64,000 bases of DNA from Gordius sp. MW1 (GCA_964036665.1 OZ038528.1:23299245-23363244); one strand, 5' to 3'; counted from the stretch's first letter, positions 12,547 to 24,175 are shown. Notes: generated from the letters alone by a model not told the origin. Numbers and translations are program-made.

Positions 12547-12550
12547 CCGG

Positions 12551-13070
12551 TCCGACTTTATTTCAAATTATATTTTTAAACTTACTTTAGTTTTGGATTG
12601 GAAATAACTGGAATCATCTCAAGCCCTGCGGGTCTAAAAAGAGATTAACTGCTTTTAAACGTTTTATTTTTCTGCCATATTGTGTAATTTTAAACTTAAT
12701 ACGTTTTAATGCGTATTATTTAGAGTTGTTAAATTGGTAAATTTCTTCAACTCCAGCTACCATCTGCTCGAGTTTCTGCTCCGCCCTCGAGCATTTTTAT
12801 ATGCTACTGTTCTGCCTAGTGCACCGAACAGCGAGCACACATTGTGCTAACGCGCATATTAAGCAACTCAGTGTGCGTGCTCGCGTCTGGAGTTTGAAGA
12901 AAGTTAGCAATTTGACAACTCTAGTATTATTATTATTACCATTGGAAGTTACTTTTACCATTTTTTCGTGGTTAGTTTCATTGAAAAGGGATAAGAATTC
13001 AATTTTAACGAGTAATTTATTTCACCAAAATCTATAGATAAGTAGTGGAATCGAGTATTACTATTTTAAG
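12551..13070. other. AT-rich spacer, no gene seen
   Basis: No supported exon or repeat ends. It contains one GC-moderate patch (about 12770-12890) with no recognisable protein. Confidence 0.4.
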
Positions 13071-13923
13071 TAGGGGAGACCGGGGACTAAATAGCGATAA
13101 AAAATTAAATCACGTATGAAAAAAACTAATAAAGATTTTTATAATTTTTTTTTAATTGGAATACATTTTTATAGTCTATTTCTACTATAGGAAAAAAATG
13201 GGGAAAAAGTGCTTATAGTTTTTTCATAAATTAAGTTTAAAAAAATCAAAAATCCTAAAAATTTTAAAAGTGCCCGGGGTTAGTTACAGCCCTGTTCAGG
13301 GGATAGATTAACCCTGACGTTTTCACTTCTTATTAGTGTATGCTAACTCAAATATTAAAAAATCAATAAAAAGATTGTTTTAATATAAAAAACATAGAAA
13401 ATGCAAATGGAATATGACTGTAAAAAAAAGAGTCAAACAAAAGTCAGATTCTGCAATGGATAAAATTTTTTTGCCGTTCTTTAAAGAAAAATCATAGTCT
13501 GTTTCTATTCCAAATTTCACTGAGTTGGATTATTAAACAAAATATTTGCCTTTTAAATCTTGTCATTTGTAAGACACAATGAAAAATGGCTAGCAACTAG
13601 CCTCTCTCCGACTAGCCCCGACCCCTATTTTTATAAATAATAATTTGACATGTTATATTGCGAATAAAAATTCATTCATTAGACGGTTTTTATATAAAAA
13701 TTATCTATAAGATAAAACTTAAATTAGCCCAAAATATACAGTCAAATATGTGCAAAATACAAAAAACTTTTAAGTTTTATTTTTTCTAAACAAAAACTTT
13801 TTTGCTCATACCTTATAAAAAAATACACATACGGTTTAAATTTTTGTTATATATCATTATTACTAAAAAATAATCACAAAGATAATAGTAACCCCGGGCT
13901 AAGACTAGCCCCGGTCTCTCCTA
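13071..13923. mobile_element. MITE-like element with GGGGAGACCGGGG termini (copy 1)
   Basis: Starts TAGGGGAGACCGGGGACTAA and ends GACTAGCCCCGGTCTCTCCTA. The interior is AT-rich without coding sequence. A second copy lies in the opposite direction at 54223-55366 and shares the interior, for example CCCTGTTCAGGGGATAGATT and AACCCTGACGTTTTCACT. No clear target duplication; superfamily not assigned. Confidence 0.7.
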
Positions 13924-16060
13924 CTAAATTTTTGTAATTTTTTTACCGTAATCAGCGGAGGGGGGGGGGTGAGGGATTGATTGTTGAAACCTAACCCCCA
14001 CCCACTCTTTTTGGGGACCTTAATGCTACTTATATATACTGTTTTCCCATCCTACTTAACCCGATAAGTAGGTACCGCTAAAGGGTAGGCCTACCCAAAA
14101 TGAAAATAGTTTTATCTTAATATACTTTAAATAGCCAAATAATATAAAATCATGAAAAATTGCCTACTTTCGGAAATAAGTGAGGCTACACTGGGAGACA
14201 TAAAATTAAGCAAGTTAATTTTATTAAATAACCAAGATAAATAAAAAAGTTTGCTAATTATATCGGAATGATGTCCAACATTCAATTCATTATTACCCCC
14301 CTCTAATTCCAATGCTGGCTACGCCCATATATAGGTTTAAAATGAATCGGAGTCAAAGTAGCAGAATGATGAAAAGGTAGCAGAAAAAGTCAAAACAATA
14401 AACCTAACCCTAAAGTACTGCATAATTATAACCCTAACCCTAAAGTACTGTATAATTATAACCCTAACTCTAAAGTACTGCATAATTATAGGTTAAAACT
14501 TAAATTCTATGTTAAATCCTGACCAATCCAGACCAATCTTGATAAATTCTGACCAATTTGGCTGCTTTTTTCTGCTACTTTGACCGGGTGCCGTTTAAAA
14601 CAATATGTCAGCCTCGCTTGCCGCTTAGTACTTAATTAAATGTGATTAATTCGAAATTGCTTTTCAAAGAACAAGGGTCACTTTTATAAATAAAAGTTAT
14701 GTGCAAAGAAAGAGTATAATAGTAAATTAAAAATGATAATCTTGATATTTAAGCAAACTGTGTGTAGCCTTTTTCCTTTTAAAGCCATGCAATTTTTATC
14801 TTGTTACAAAATCTAATTCCATATTGTTTTAAAAATCTTAAATTTGCCCAAGTTTTATACTTACAGCAGTAAAATAAAAGTACACTATTCAAAAATAAGT
14901 TTTCGAAAGCAATAAGGTTTGCAACGCAATGGGTTATAAAAATGTTAATCCAAAAAATTTAGCGCACGGATAATTAATTTTAAATACATAACTCGCAATT
15001 GGAAAATATACAATAAGGTTCACTACTATCTTCTTGTTAACGAATGATACAAATCGAACTTTATATTAAATTGATATTTTAAATTATTTTATAATTAGAA
15101 ATAAATATTTAAAACTAATAGGTTTAAGATTTTTCCTTGCAAATTGCAACTCTATTAATGTAGGGTTAGTGGTGAACAATTTGGTTCAAAGCAATAGTAG
15201 AATTTTTTGAAATTAACCTATAATAAAAGTCTAAACTATCATTATATATACTTCATCAAAAAAATCTCCAAGTTATTTATATTTTTTTGTGCAATAAAAA
15301 TATGTTGTTTTATTAAACCAATACATGAAAAGGTAAATGTTTAATTTCATAATCTTTAAAAATAGCTACGAGAGAAGATTTTCATATATTGTATTATCCA
15401 TAAAAATTATTTTGGTTCCATATTTTAAACTAATTTAAGTTTTATCTCATAAAGGCATATTTTTCTATAAAAACGAGCAATTAATAAAAATTTTAATTGC
15501 AATTTCCCATGTTGAAATTTTATTTGTATAAAAAATAGGGGCGGGGCTAGCCTTCCTCATTGAATCTTTCTTTATAAAGAGATGTTTTAAAAGCATAAAT
15601 TTCCTTTAATAATTCATCTTATTGTAATTTGTAAAAGAAATAACATTTAAAAACTAATTCCTTTCTCCATCGTAGAGTCGGTATTTTATGGGTGATACGC
15701 TGATACGATACATTAGTTAGGTATCTTGACCCATTTTATTATCACAATGGGTAAAATATAGGCATATTACGTTTGAGTAAAAAAAAAGTAAAATATTAAA
15801 TCTATTTTATCCCCTAAAAAATGGGATATTGGTTTGTTTAGACTTAATTTGTGGAAATATAATATAAAAATCTCACAAAATATTCTTCTTACAGTAAGAT
15901 AACATCTTAAAAATATATTCTAACATAAAATTTGAAACAATTAATTTCGTTTTTTTTTCAAAACGTACTGATTTATGATAGGTATTCTATCCCAGTTCTC
16001 CCCTACTGTTTATTTTGTTTATATAAATTACATTTTGCCCCGCCTAACCCCGCGTTCGTG
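13924..16060. other. AT-rich repeat-derived spacer, no gene
   Basis: Apart from the minisatellite at 14391-14492 and one end of a GGCTACGCCCAT MITE near 14328, I see only AT-rich sequence. A fragment TTCTCCCCTACTG near 15995 resembles the terminus of the element at 13071. Confidence 0.4.
14391..14492. repeat. Three-unit minisatellite with telomere-like phrase
   Basis: AACCCTAACCCTAAAGTACTG followed by (C/T)ATAATTAT occurs three times with a period of about 30 bases. CCCTAACCCTAA resembles the animal telomere repeat, but only one and a half repeats occur per unit, so this is not a telomere. Confidence 0.75.
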
Positions 16061-16063
16061 ATG

Positions 16064-16473
16064 ACGCGCGAAGCGAAAAAAAGCGAAGTGAAGTTTTGAG
16101 CTAATTTATCAAACTATTTATTCTTTTTTCTTAATATCTTTATAATAATCGTAAAATTTATCATATATCACGAAAATAACAATTGTAAATAGGATGCGTT
16201 CTTGGTGAAACCGCAGACGATTATTTTGGCCTGCTGCAAAAAGCGAACGAAAATAAGATACATATCATTTTGTACTTTTCGCGCGGGTTAAATAATTGAA
16301 TTTCGTATGTAGGTATTAATTGCTTACAATTTTATATGTTTATTTTTATAGAATAAATACGATCTTATCAATTACCATTAATATATGATAATTTGACTAT
16401 AAATATAAAGATATTAAGAAAAATAATGAATAGTTTGATAAATTAGCTCAAAACTTCACTTCGCTTCGCGCGT
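16064..16473. mobile_element. Foldback MITE, arms of about 105 bases
   Basis: Left arm GACGCGCGAAGCG...GAAGTGAAGTTTTGAGCTAA (16064-16170) is repeated inverted at 16365-16473, ending TTCGCTTCGCGCGTC. The spacer holds CGATTATTTTGGCCTGCTGC. No target duplication is obvious. Confidence 0.7.
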
Positions 16474-16509
16474 CTTAACAGTCAACTTTTTTGGCTTTGC
16501 AAAGGGGGG

Positions 16510-16700
16510 TAGATTAGTGGTGGGAAACCTGAGGTTTTATAAACCTTAACCTCAAGGTAGGTTTAAGGTTAACCTCAAACCTAACCTTAAGGTGAGGTTC
16601 GAGGTTTATAAGGACCTCAAGGTTTTCCATATAAAAAAACCTTAAAACCTCAGGTCCACCTTGAGGTCACCTCGAGGTTTCAACAAGTATGCTTCATTTT
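16510..16700. repeat. Subterminal-repeat cluster of a hAT-like end
   Basis: TAGTGGTGGGAAACCTGAGG is followed by many copies of ACCTCAAGGT / ACCTTAAGGT in both directions. Dense short inverted repeats next to a TAGNG terminus resemble the ends of the hAT-type elements at 47025 and 49041. I found no partner end, so it is probably a truncated copy. Confidence 0.45.
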
Positions 16701-16805
16701 TTATATCTTAATTTTACGACTAAATTATAGTCTCTAACAAAAAAATTTATTAAGTATATATATATATTAAAAATAGTTCAAACAAATTTATTTTAACCAT
16801 TGACT

Positions 16806-16824
16806 GCAGTAGTAGTAGTAGTAG
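16806..16824. repeat. AGT/TAG microsatellite
   Basis: Short run of GTAGTAGTAGTAGTAG in otherwise unremarkable sequence. Confidence 0.8.
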
Positions 16825-17401
16825 ATAGATAAACAACAACACGCACATAATTCCTAGTGTTAAAGAGAAGGGAGGGAGACTCAAGTCTGATTGGTGTTAA
16901 ACCTTATGGGAAAACGTGATGTCCTAGGAAGTCTAACGAAGAACTTCCCTACTCACAAATTAACATTAATTAAACAAAGATAAATGATTGCAAGAGGGGC
17001 CAAACAGGAATTTTCCTTAGGTGGCCGAAGAGACCGGGAATTTGCTCTTGGAGGTAAGGGTAGGTGTGGCCCCCCTAATCCTCTTACCTATGCCTTTGGA
17101 GGCAGATAAATCTTTTAGCCTCTTCTACGCCTAAACTGCAATTTACTATTACACTCAACAATTAACAAACATTTTACTATCCCCATTAAACGACTACAAC
17201 CCTTAAATCCCGCAAATATACAAAAATGATAGTAAGAAAATATATTTTACAGCCAAATTAAATATCTACTTCATTTTATATTTTCAAACTTTATATAGCA
17301 ATAATCATCACTTAGACCTGTCAAATTTAAGCTTTTAGCAACCAACAAATTAATATGTTATTGTCAGAGTGGGGTTATAATATGACAACGTTAATGGACA
17401 T

Positions 17402-17573
17402 TGTAGTATTCTTAACTACAATGTAGTATATCAACTACTCAGAAATACGCTGAAGCTTTATTAATATGCAAAAATCAACTAAAACATTTGATGATAAAAC
17501 ACCAGTATATTACACTAGGAACAACGAACTTAAACGTATATATAAATACAAAGTATTAATCTATGATATTACA
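17402..17573 (-). repeat. Gypsy LTR, downstream (3') copy
   Basis: TGTAGTATTCTTAACTACAA at the left, ATCTATGATATTACA at the right. It pairs with 26426-26597 with four mismatches. At 172 bases it is short for a Gypsy LTR. Confidence 0.95.
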
Positions 17574-17585
17574 TTTCTCCCTATT

Positions 17586-18749
17586 TTAAAAATTGAACTC
17601 ATCATGAAAACGCACAGGTTCTTTCAAAATTCTTATAGGCCGTCTTATAATAGTTGGATTTTCAGCTATATCAATGTTTGGTTCAAGATTCGCTTTCATT
17701 ATCTCTACATTTAACATAAACTCGGAACGTAGTCTAAATTTTAACTGGTCGGCATGTTTTCTTCGTATTCCCTCATTTGTGCGGACATTATAAGAATAAT
17801 GGCTTTTCTGTTCAACGATCACACCTTTATGCCAACCTGATTTTGTTTCATTTAGAATCCACACTGGATCTCCAACCGTAAATTCTCCATAATTCGTTTT
17901 GCGATCGTGATATAGTTTTTGTTTCCACACGTTTTCCTTCATTTTCCTTCTTGGGTCAACCTTAATCAAATCGATAGCTGTTTGTAACCTTCTCCCAATA
18001 AACATTTCTGCAGGTGCTTTTCCAGTAGTCGCTTGAGGCGAATTCCGATAACACATAAGAACTTGCTGAAGGCATAATTCTTTGTCTAACATCTCCTTCC
18101 TTCCTGCCCAGTATCGACTTTTTAATGTACGTATAATTCTTTCAGCTAGTCCGTTTGTTTTAGGGTGATAGGGAGTAGACTTTATATGTATAATATTGTA
18201 CTGAACACAGAATTTATGGAATTCGATTCCGGCGAATTGTGGTCCGTTATCGGACACTATCTGATTTGGTATCCCAAAACGACAAAACCAATTTCGTAAA
18301 TGGTTTATTATAACGGATGATGTTGTTGATTTCAGGGTGGCCAATTCAACCCATTTCGATAGAGAGTCAATTAAAACTAACCACCATCTGCCTTCAACGG
18401 GTCCTGCTATATCGATATGAACGCGCTCCCATACTCGATCAGTCAAACTCCATGGATGTAAAGGTACCGGCTTTTCGATTGGTCTCAACTCTTGACATCC
18501 ATCACAGCCTTTAACATATAAATCTATGTCACGATCCATCGCAGGCCAGTAGACGTTATACCGTGAAATATTCCGCATTCCCGTTATACCCGGATGACCT
18601 TGGTGTAAAATCTTTAACATAAGTCTTTGTAGGCTTTCTGGAATTATTAAACGATTTCCCAAAAATAAAAGGCCATCTTCATAAGAAATTTCGTCTCTTC
18701 TATTATAATACGCTAATCTATATGAAATTTCGACACATCTATTCGCCAA
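17586..18749 (-). CDS. Gypsy integrase region (fossil part)
   Basis: Part of the LTR element. It shows the H2C2 zinc module (HQGHPGITGMRNI ... CDGCQELRP), the DDE core (HIDIAGPVEG, VSDNGPQF, HPKTNGLAERIIRTLKS) and a C-terminal domain with DPVWILNETKSGWHKGVI in place of a clear GPY motif. The order and motifs are those of Ty3/Gypsy integrases. Confidence 0.9.
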   Translation of the reverse strand: MANRCVEISYRLAYYNRRDEISYEDGLLFLGNRLIIPESLQRLMLKILHQGHPGITGMRNISRYNVYWPAMDRDIDLYVKGCDGCQELRPIEKPVPLHPWSLTDRVWERVHIDIAGPVEGRWWLVLIDSLSKWVELATLKSTTSSVIINHLRNWFCRFGIPNQIVSDNGPQFAGIEFHKFCVQYNIIHIKSTPYHPKTNGLAERIIRTLKSRYWAGRKEMLDKELCLQQVLMCYRNSPQATTGKAPAEMFIGRRLQTAIDLIKVDPRRKMKENVWKQKLYHDRKTNYGEFTVGDPVWILNETKSGWHKGVIVEQKSHYSYNVRTNEGIRRKHADQLKFRLRSEFMLNVEIMKANLEPNIDIAENPTIIRRPIRILKEPVRFHDEFNF

Positions 18750-18755
18750 TTTTTT

Positions 18756-19187
18756 TCAATAGCGCGAATTAGTTCGACACCCAGTATCCGTCTTAATTGC
18801 ATTCTTCAACATCTCTCTATTTAATGTCAAATCATCCAACATTAGTAAACCGACATTATTGATGTAATTCGTCAGTTCTTCGTCACTATCTTGTATCGTT
18901 AACCGGGATAAAGCATCAGCACATTGATTCTCCTTACCCATACGATATTTGATATCAAATTGATAAGAATTTAAAAATAAGGCCCAACGTACGAGCCTAT
19001 TATTTACCATTTTTGGTAAATCACGATAACATCCGAATAACCGCTCCAAGGGTTTGTGATCGGTTGTTAAAGTAAATTGTCTTCCCCGAAGATATTGATT
19101 AAACTTTTCAACTCCGTAAATGATAGCACGAGCTTCACGATCAATGGTTGAATACCTTTTTTTGCAGTGCTTAAGTTCGGGATGCAT
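18756..19187 (-). CDS. Gypsy RNase H region (fossil part)
   Basis: Contains [34 protein letters not shown] and [17 protein letters not shown], the three usual signatures of Ty3/Gypsy RNase H. It lies between the nested G-run element and the integrase region. Confidence 0.9.
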   Translation of the reverse strand: MHPELKHCKKRYSTIDREARAIIYGVEKFNQYLRGRQFTLTTDHKPLERLFGCYRDLPKMVNNRLVRWALFLNSYQFDIKYRMGKENQCADALSRLTIQDSDEELTNYINNVGLLMLDDLTLNREMLKNAIKTDTGCRTNSRY

Positions 19188-19377
19188 AAGCGATCGGTTT
19201 TTCCGAACCGTCCGGAAATTTATGAGATAAGACGGCGCCTAACCCCGTCTCCGATACATCTACTGCAAGGTTTAGTGGCAACGTAAACTAAAGTATCAGA
19301 AGATGACAGCAATTTCTTAACATCATTAAAAATTGTTTGTTCTGAAGCTGTCCATTTCCACATCACGGAAGAACCGG

Positions 19378-21618
19378 TGTAGCGTACAGAAATGACGAAG
19401 ATTGTAAAATAGCGAACGTCTTATACGAATTGCTATTGGTTAAAAACACGAAATAATGAGTTTTGACGTTTATCACGTCTTTTTTTACTAGCAGGGGATT
19501 GGGTGGGGATTGGGAAAATGCATTGTTACTTTTGACGATCCCATTGTTATACCATAGCGTTTTTAAATTTGAACGTCAATTATCCCATATTTGAATTAGA
19601 TAGAGATAGATAACTAATACATTTAAATTGATATAATTATATTCATCTTTAACAATTTGTAAGGTAGATGCTAATTGTGTTGTGTTAAATATTAAGTTAA
19701 ATATAATAATATTATTTTTTACCCTCTTTCTCACCAGGGGGAGGGGGTAATTTGCCCCCCCCCCCATTATTTTTTATTATCTTTCTCACCAGGGGTTAGT
19801 AGGCAGGTGATTTGCCCCCCCCCTCTCGATTACTTTTTACCCTCTTTCTTACCAGGGGGGGGGGGGGTGATCAGGGGGGGGGGGGGGTGATTTGCTCCCC
19901 CCCCCTTATTTTTTATTCTCTTTCTCACCAGAGGGGGGGGGGGGGGGAGGGGGTGAATTGCCCCCCCCCCCATTATTTTTTACCCTCTTTCTCACCAGGG
20001 GGTAGGAGGTGATTTGCCCCCCCCCCCATTATTTTTTATCCTCTTTCTCACCAGAGGGGGGGGGGGGGGGTGGGAGGGGGTGATTTGCCCCCCCCCCCCC
20101 ATAATATTTTTTACCCTCTTTCTCACCAGGGGGTAGGGGGTGATTTGCCCCCCCCCCCTTATTATTTTTTATCTTCTTTCTCACCAAAGGGGGGGGGGGG
20201 TGATTTGCCCCCCCCCCCATTATTTTTTACCCTCTTTCTCACCAGGGGGTAGGAGGTGATTTGGCCCCCCCATTATTTTTTATCCTCTTTTTCACCAGAG
20301 GGGGTGGGGGGGTGGGAGGGGTGACTTTCCCCCCCCCCCCCAATATTTTTTACCCTCTTTCTCACCAGGGGGAGGGGGGTGATTTGCCCCCCCTCCTTAT
20401 TTTTTACCTTCTTTCTCACCAGGGGGGAGATAAGGAGGGGGGGGGGTGTTTTGCCCCCCCCCTTATTTTTTACCTTCTTTCTCACCAGGGGGGAGATGGG
20501 GGGGGGGGGGTGTTTTGCCCCCCCCCCCCCACCTTATTTTTTACCCTCTTTCTCACCAGGGGGGAGGGGGTGATTTGCCCCCCCCCCTTATTTTTTACCC
20601 TCTTTCTCACCAAGGGGGAGATAGGGGGGGGGGGGGGTGTTTTGCCCCCCCCCCCCCCCCTTATTTTTTACCCCTTTTCTCACTAGGGGGGGGGGGGGGG
20701 TGGTCGCCCCCCCCCCTTATTTTTTACCCTCTTTCTTACCAGGGGGGGGCACCAGTGAAAAAGAGGGATAAGGGGTGCAAAACACCCCTCCCCCCTTCCT
20801 CTGGTAAGAAAGAGAGTCAAAAATAAGGGGGGGGGGCAAAACACCCCCCCCCCCCCATCTCCCCTGTGGTGAGAAATAGGATAAAAAATAAGGAGGGGCC
20901 CCCATCTCCCCTCTGGTGAGAAAGAGGGTAAAAAATAAGGGGGGGGGGAGGGCAAAACACCCCCCCCCTATCTCCCCTGTGGTGGAAAGAGGATAAAAAA
21001 TAAGAGGGGGGCCCCATCTCCCCTCTGGTAAGAAAGAGAATAAAAAATGGGGGGATGGGCAAAACACTCCCCCCCCACCTCCCCTGTGGTGAGAAAGAGG
21101 ATAAAAAATAAGGGGGCCCCCCCCATCTCCCCTCTGGTGAGAAAGAGAATAAAAAATAAGGGGGGGGGGCAAAACCCCCCCTCCCCTCTGGTGAAAAAGA
21201 GGGTAAAAAATAAGGGCCCCCCCCCTGGTGAGAAAGAGGGTAAAAAATAAGGGGGGGGGGGCAAAGTTCTTAATTTATTTATGATATATATATATATAAT
21301 ATGATTATTGTAATGTTAAATAACACAATATTATTGATGTGACGTTTTTATCCGCCAATAAGAACTATTTAAACAATTTTTATGAAAATAATATATGACG
21401 CTTGATTGACATTTGACTTCGCTATTTTACAACGTTCGCTGACTCCAATATATATATAATATGATTAAAATTGTAATGTTAAATAACACAATATTATTGA
21501 TGTGACGTTTTTATCCGCCAATAAGAACTATTTAAACAATTTTTATGAAAATAATATATGACGCTTGATTGACATTTGACTTCGCTATTTTACAACGTTC
21601 GCTGACTCCAATATTACA
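19378..21618. mobile_element. G-run/C-run Ginger-like element, inverted copy B, nested in the Gypsy element
   Basis: Left end TGTAGCGTACAGAAATGACG, right end (inverse) TGTAATATTGGAGTCAGCG, flanked by CCGG on both sides (19374-19377, 21619-21622). This is the reverse complement arrangement of copy A at 9640-12546. The array (about 19720-21260) again switches direction, at about 20750. The right flank is duplicated: a block of about 170 bases with GACGTTTTTATCCGCCAATA and GCTATTTTACAACGTTCGCT occurs at 21290-21450 and again at 21455-21618. It interrupts the retrotransposon between its RT and RNase H parts, so it moved after the retrotransposon arrived. Confidence 0.8.
19720..21260. repeat. G-run/C-run minisatellite, copy B array
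   Basis: Same unit as at 9825-12235: ATTTTTTACCCTCTTTCTC then ACCAG, a G run, TGATTTGC or TGTTTTGC, a C run. About 30 units; direction switches at about 20750. Here many units read TGTTTTGC, as in the left (minor) arm of copy A. Confidence 0.9.
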
Positions 21619-21748
21619 CCGGTGAGTGCATGTAAGGGTGCACATTTTCCATGTAATCTAGGAATAAAACGTTCTTGATAATTCACCAATCCCAAAAATG
21701 ATCGTAGTTCTTTCTTGTTAGATGGTACTTTAAATTTACTTATAGCTT

Positions 21749-22620
21749 CTACACATTCGTCTGTCGGGTGAATATACCAGCTGAATCAATTTTGTGTCCC
21801 AAATAAATTACGGAATCTTGGAAAAATTTCACTTTTTCCTTCTTCGCTTTCAAACCGTCATTTTGCATCCTCATTAGTACTTCATTTAAATTTTTTAAGT
21901 GATCATTTTGGTTTCTACCTGTAACAATTATGTCGTCCAATAGTACTCCAGTTTGCGGAATTCCATCTAATAAGTTTTACATATATCGTTGAAAAAGATT
22001 TGGTGCCGTCGCTAAACCAAATGGCAAACGTTTGTACCTAAAATGACCAACATGCGTAGCAATTGTTAACAATTGTCTACTCTCTTCATCTACCATCATT
22101 TGTAAATACGCGTCGCGTAGATCTATCCAGCTATTTTTGTAATTAGATCATCAAATGTTGGCAGCATATGATCATTGGTACTAAGGTAGGGGTTCAAAGT
22201 AACTCTAAAATCCCCACAGATTTGAATAGAACCATTCCCTTTAACAACATTTACCGTTGGTGTGATCCATTTAACTTCACTTAAAGATGGGTCCACCCAT
22301 GTTTTCCTCCTCCAACCTTTTTAATTCCGATTCTACTTTTTGTCTAAACGGAAACGGTACCCTTCGGGTTTGAAATGCTATTGGCTGGCTTTCATCTTTT
22401 AAAAATATTTTGACTTTATAATTCTTAATAACTCCGGGGCCATCGCTAAATATAGTTTGATACCGAGTAAGTAATAGGGAATCTAATTCATGTTGTATTT
22501 TGTTTATTGAAACCTCACCCGGCAGGTCAAGGTCAAACGCTTTTATCCAGTCAAGGCCAAAAATTGCCCCTTCGTTTGCTGTTGTAACCACTACAGGTAA
22601 TATCAAAGCTTTTAGACCAA
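21749..22620 (-). CDS. Gypsy reverse transcriptase region (fossil part)
   Basis: Shows the RT catalytic motif MDDIIVTGRNQNDHL, followed by KVKFFQDSVIYLGHKI, and further upstream the RT N-terminal stretch FQTRRVPFPFRQKVESELKR. The fossil is broken here; no detail is given. Confidence 0.85.
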
Positions 22621-22990
22621 GTAACTTTAGTTTTTCCTAAGATTGGTATTGGATGGTCTCCAAAAGATCTTAATTTTGGGCATTCTTCAAGAGTTGCATT
22701 CTGAATCAAATTATAAATTTCTTGGTTTATAACTGAGACTGCTGCGCCTGTAACGAAAACATCTTGCATAGTTTTTGGTTGATACAAACCTTGATGTAGG
22801 GTTTCTTCATCCCCAAACTTGTATAATTTTTTACGTGTAAAGTGTCTATCATATTGACAGATCCTGTATGACAAAATCTTGCAAAGTGTCCCCTTCTGTG
22901 GCATTTGTAGCATTCTTTATTAAATGCTGGGCACTTGTTAACTTCATGCACCTTTCCACATCTCTCACATCTTTTAATAGATGTTGATCC
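22620..22990 (-). CDS. Gypsy protease and zinc-knuckle region (fossil part)
   Basis: A CCHC zinc knuckle CYKCHRRGHFARFC is followed by a protease-like VTGAAVSVINQEIYNLI, where an aspartic protease is expected. The order gag knuckle-protease-RT is standard for Ty3/Gypsy. Confidence 0.8.
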
Positions 22991-23017
22991 TTGGTGGAGA
23001 AATTTCTTTGTGGTGAC

Positions 23018-24165
23018 TAGACACCTGCACGGGCGGCCCGAGGCCCGGCCCGGCCCAGAAAAGCCCGGGCCCGGGCCGGGCTCGGGCTTTAAATTTTTAG
23101 GCTTAAAAATTCCGGGCCGGGCCTAATTTATAAATTATAGGCCCGGCCCGGAATAATTTAGAAGAGTCTAAGTAGTCTTTTATTCTGTTTAAAACAATCT
23201 ATAATGTTTCAAAAAATTAATTACAAGTTATTGAATTTGTTAAACACTCATTTATTCAATTCGCCCTTATTCTAATATACAAACAATTAAGTATGGAACA
23301 AAAAAAATCTACTGCTAATAGCTGAAAATATTCAGAAAGAATTTTATAGAGTAAAAGAAAATCTTAGAGAAAAGAGTGAAGTATGGAAAAGATTATAAGA
23401 AAATAAATTTTATTATTTGTAAGATTTGCAGGAATATGTTATCCTATAATTCCTGCTCATCAGGCAATATTTATGGTAGTTTTGATAATGCTTAATATGG
23501 AACACCCATCTCCAAAAACATAAATTCTGTGAAGAAGTCCAGGAAAATAAAAATTGGCAATTACCTATGCAAGCCACTTTTAACAAAACTTACAAATCCT
23601 GCAAAAATCAAAAAAGGTCTCATATCCTCAATAGCCCAATTTTGTTGAATGGATATGGCATGAAACATCTTCTATGAAGAAAGAGGTAGAGGAAAATGAA
23701 GGTGACACCAACACAAAGTTAAAGATCAATGAGAAAAAAAATAAAATTATCGGATTGGTCGAAAGACCACAGTGGTCATTTCCAGCGCTTAGCCCTCTTG
23801 TTTGTAAGATTTTTTCGACACCTGATTTGGCCTCGAGTGAGGAGTGTTTTTCGTCAGCTGGCAGCATTTATGAAGAGCGGAGAACAAATCTAAAACACGG
23901 AAATTTTTGATGTCTGTGTTTTCATCAAAATAATTTTTTATCCATTTATAATTTTTTTATGTGCGTTTTATTATTTAATAAAAAATTTTACCAAAATTAA
24001 GTTTGAATTTCTGCAATTACCAAAATTCCGGGCCGGGCCCGGGCCGGGCCGGGCTCGGGCCTTGTTTTTAAAGATGCTAAAATACGGGCCCGGGCCGGGC
24101 CTATTTCCCCATTTTAATTCCGGGCCCGGGCCGGGCCTTAAAAAAATCGATTTTGCAGGTCTCTA
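23018..24165 (+). mobile_element. hAT transposon remnant with GGGCCGGGC hairpin ends, nested in the Gypsy element
   Basis: Termini TAGACACCTGCACGGGC and (inverse) TAGAGACCTGCA, flanked by an exact 8-base duplication GTGGTGAC (23010-23017, 24166-24173). Both ends carry dense CCCGGGCCGGGC repeats that can fold back. The interior keeps the C-terminal dimerisation domain of a hAT transposase (23780-23910). Only 1148 bases remain, so most of the transposase is gone. It belongs with the 49041-52797 element, which has TAGAGATCTGCACGGGC ends. It cuts the retrotransposon near the gag/protease junction. Confidence 0.9.
23770..23910 (+). pseudogene. hAT transposase C-terminal fragment (hATC dimerisation domain)
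   Basis: Reads LSPLVCKIFSTPDLASSEEC, then FSSAGSIYEERRTNLKHGNF and a stop. This is the conserved hATC signature (usual form SS.ERVFS.AG.I....R..L). The zinc finger and catalytic core are missing from this copy, so it is a dead internal-deletion derivative. Confidence 0.85.
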
Positions 24166-24175
24166 GTGGTGACAT

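Noticed and set aside
14391-14492. Telomere-like AACCCTAACCCTAAA
   Set aside because: Only three degenerate units with unrelated AGTACTGCATAATTAT between them, in the middle of other sequence.
19812-21264. Similar long frames in the inverted copy
   Set aside because: Same reason: minisatellite translation, not genes.
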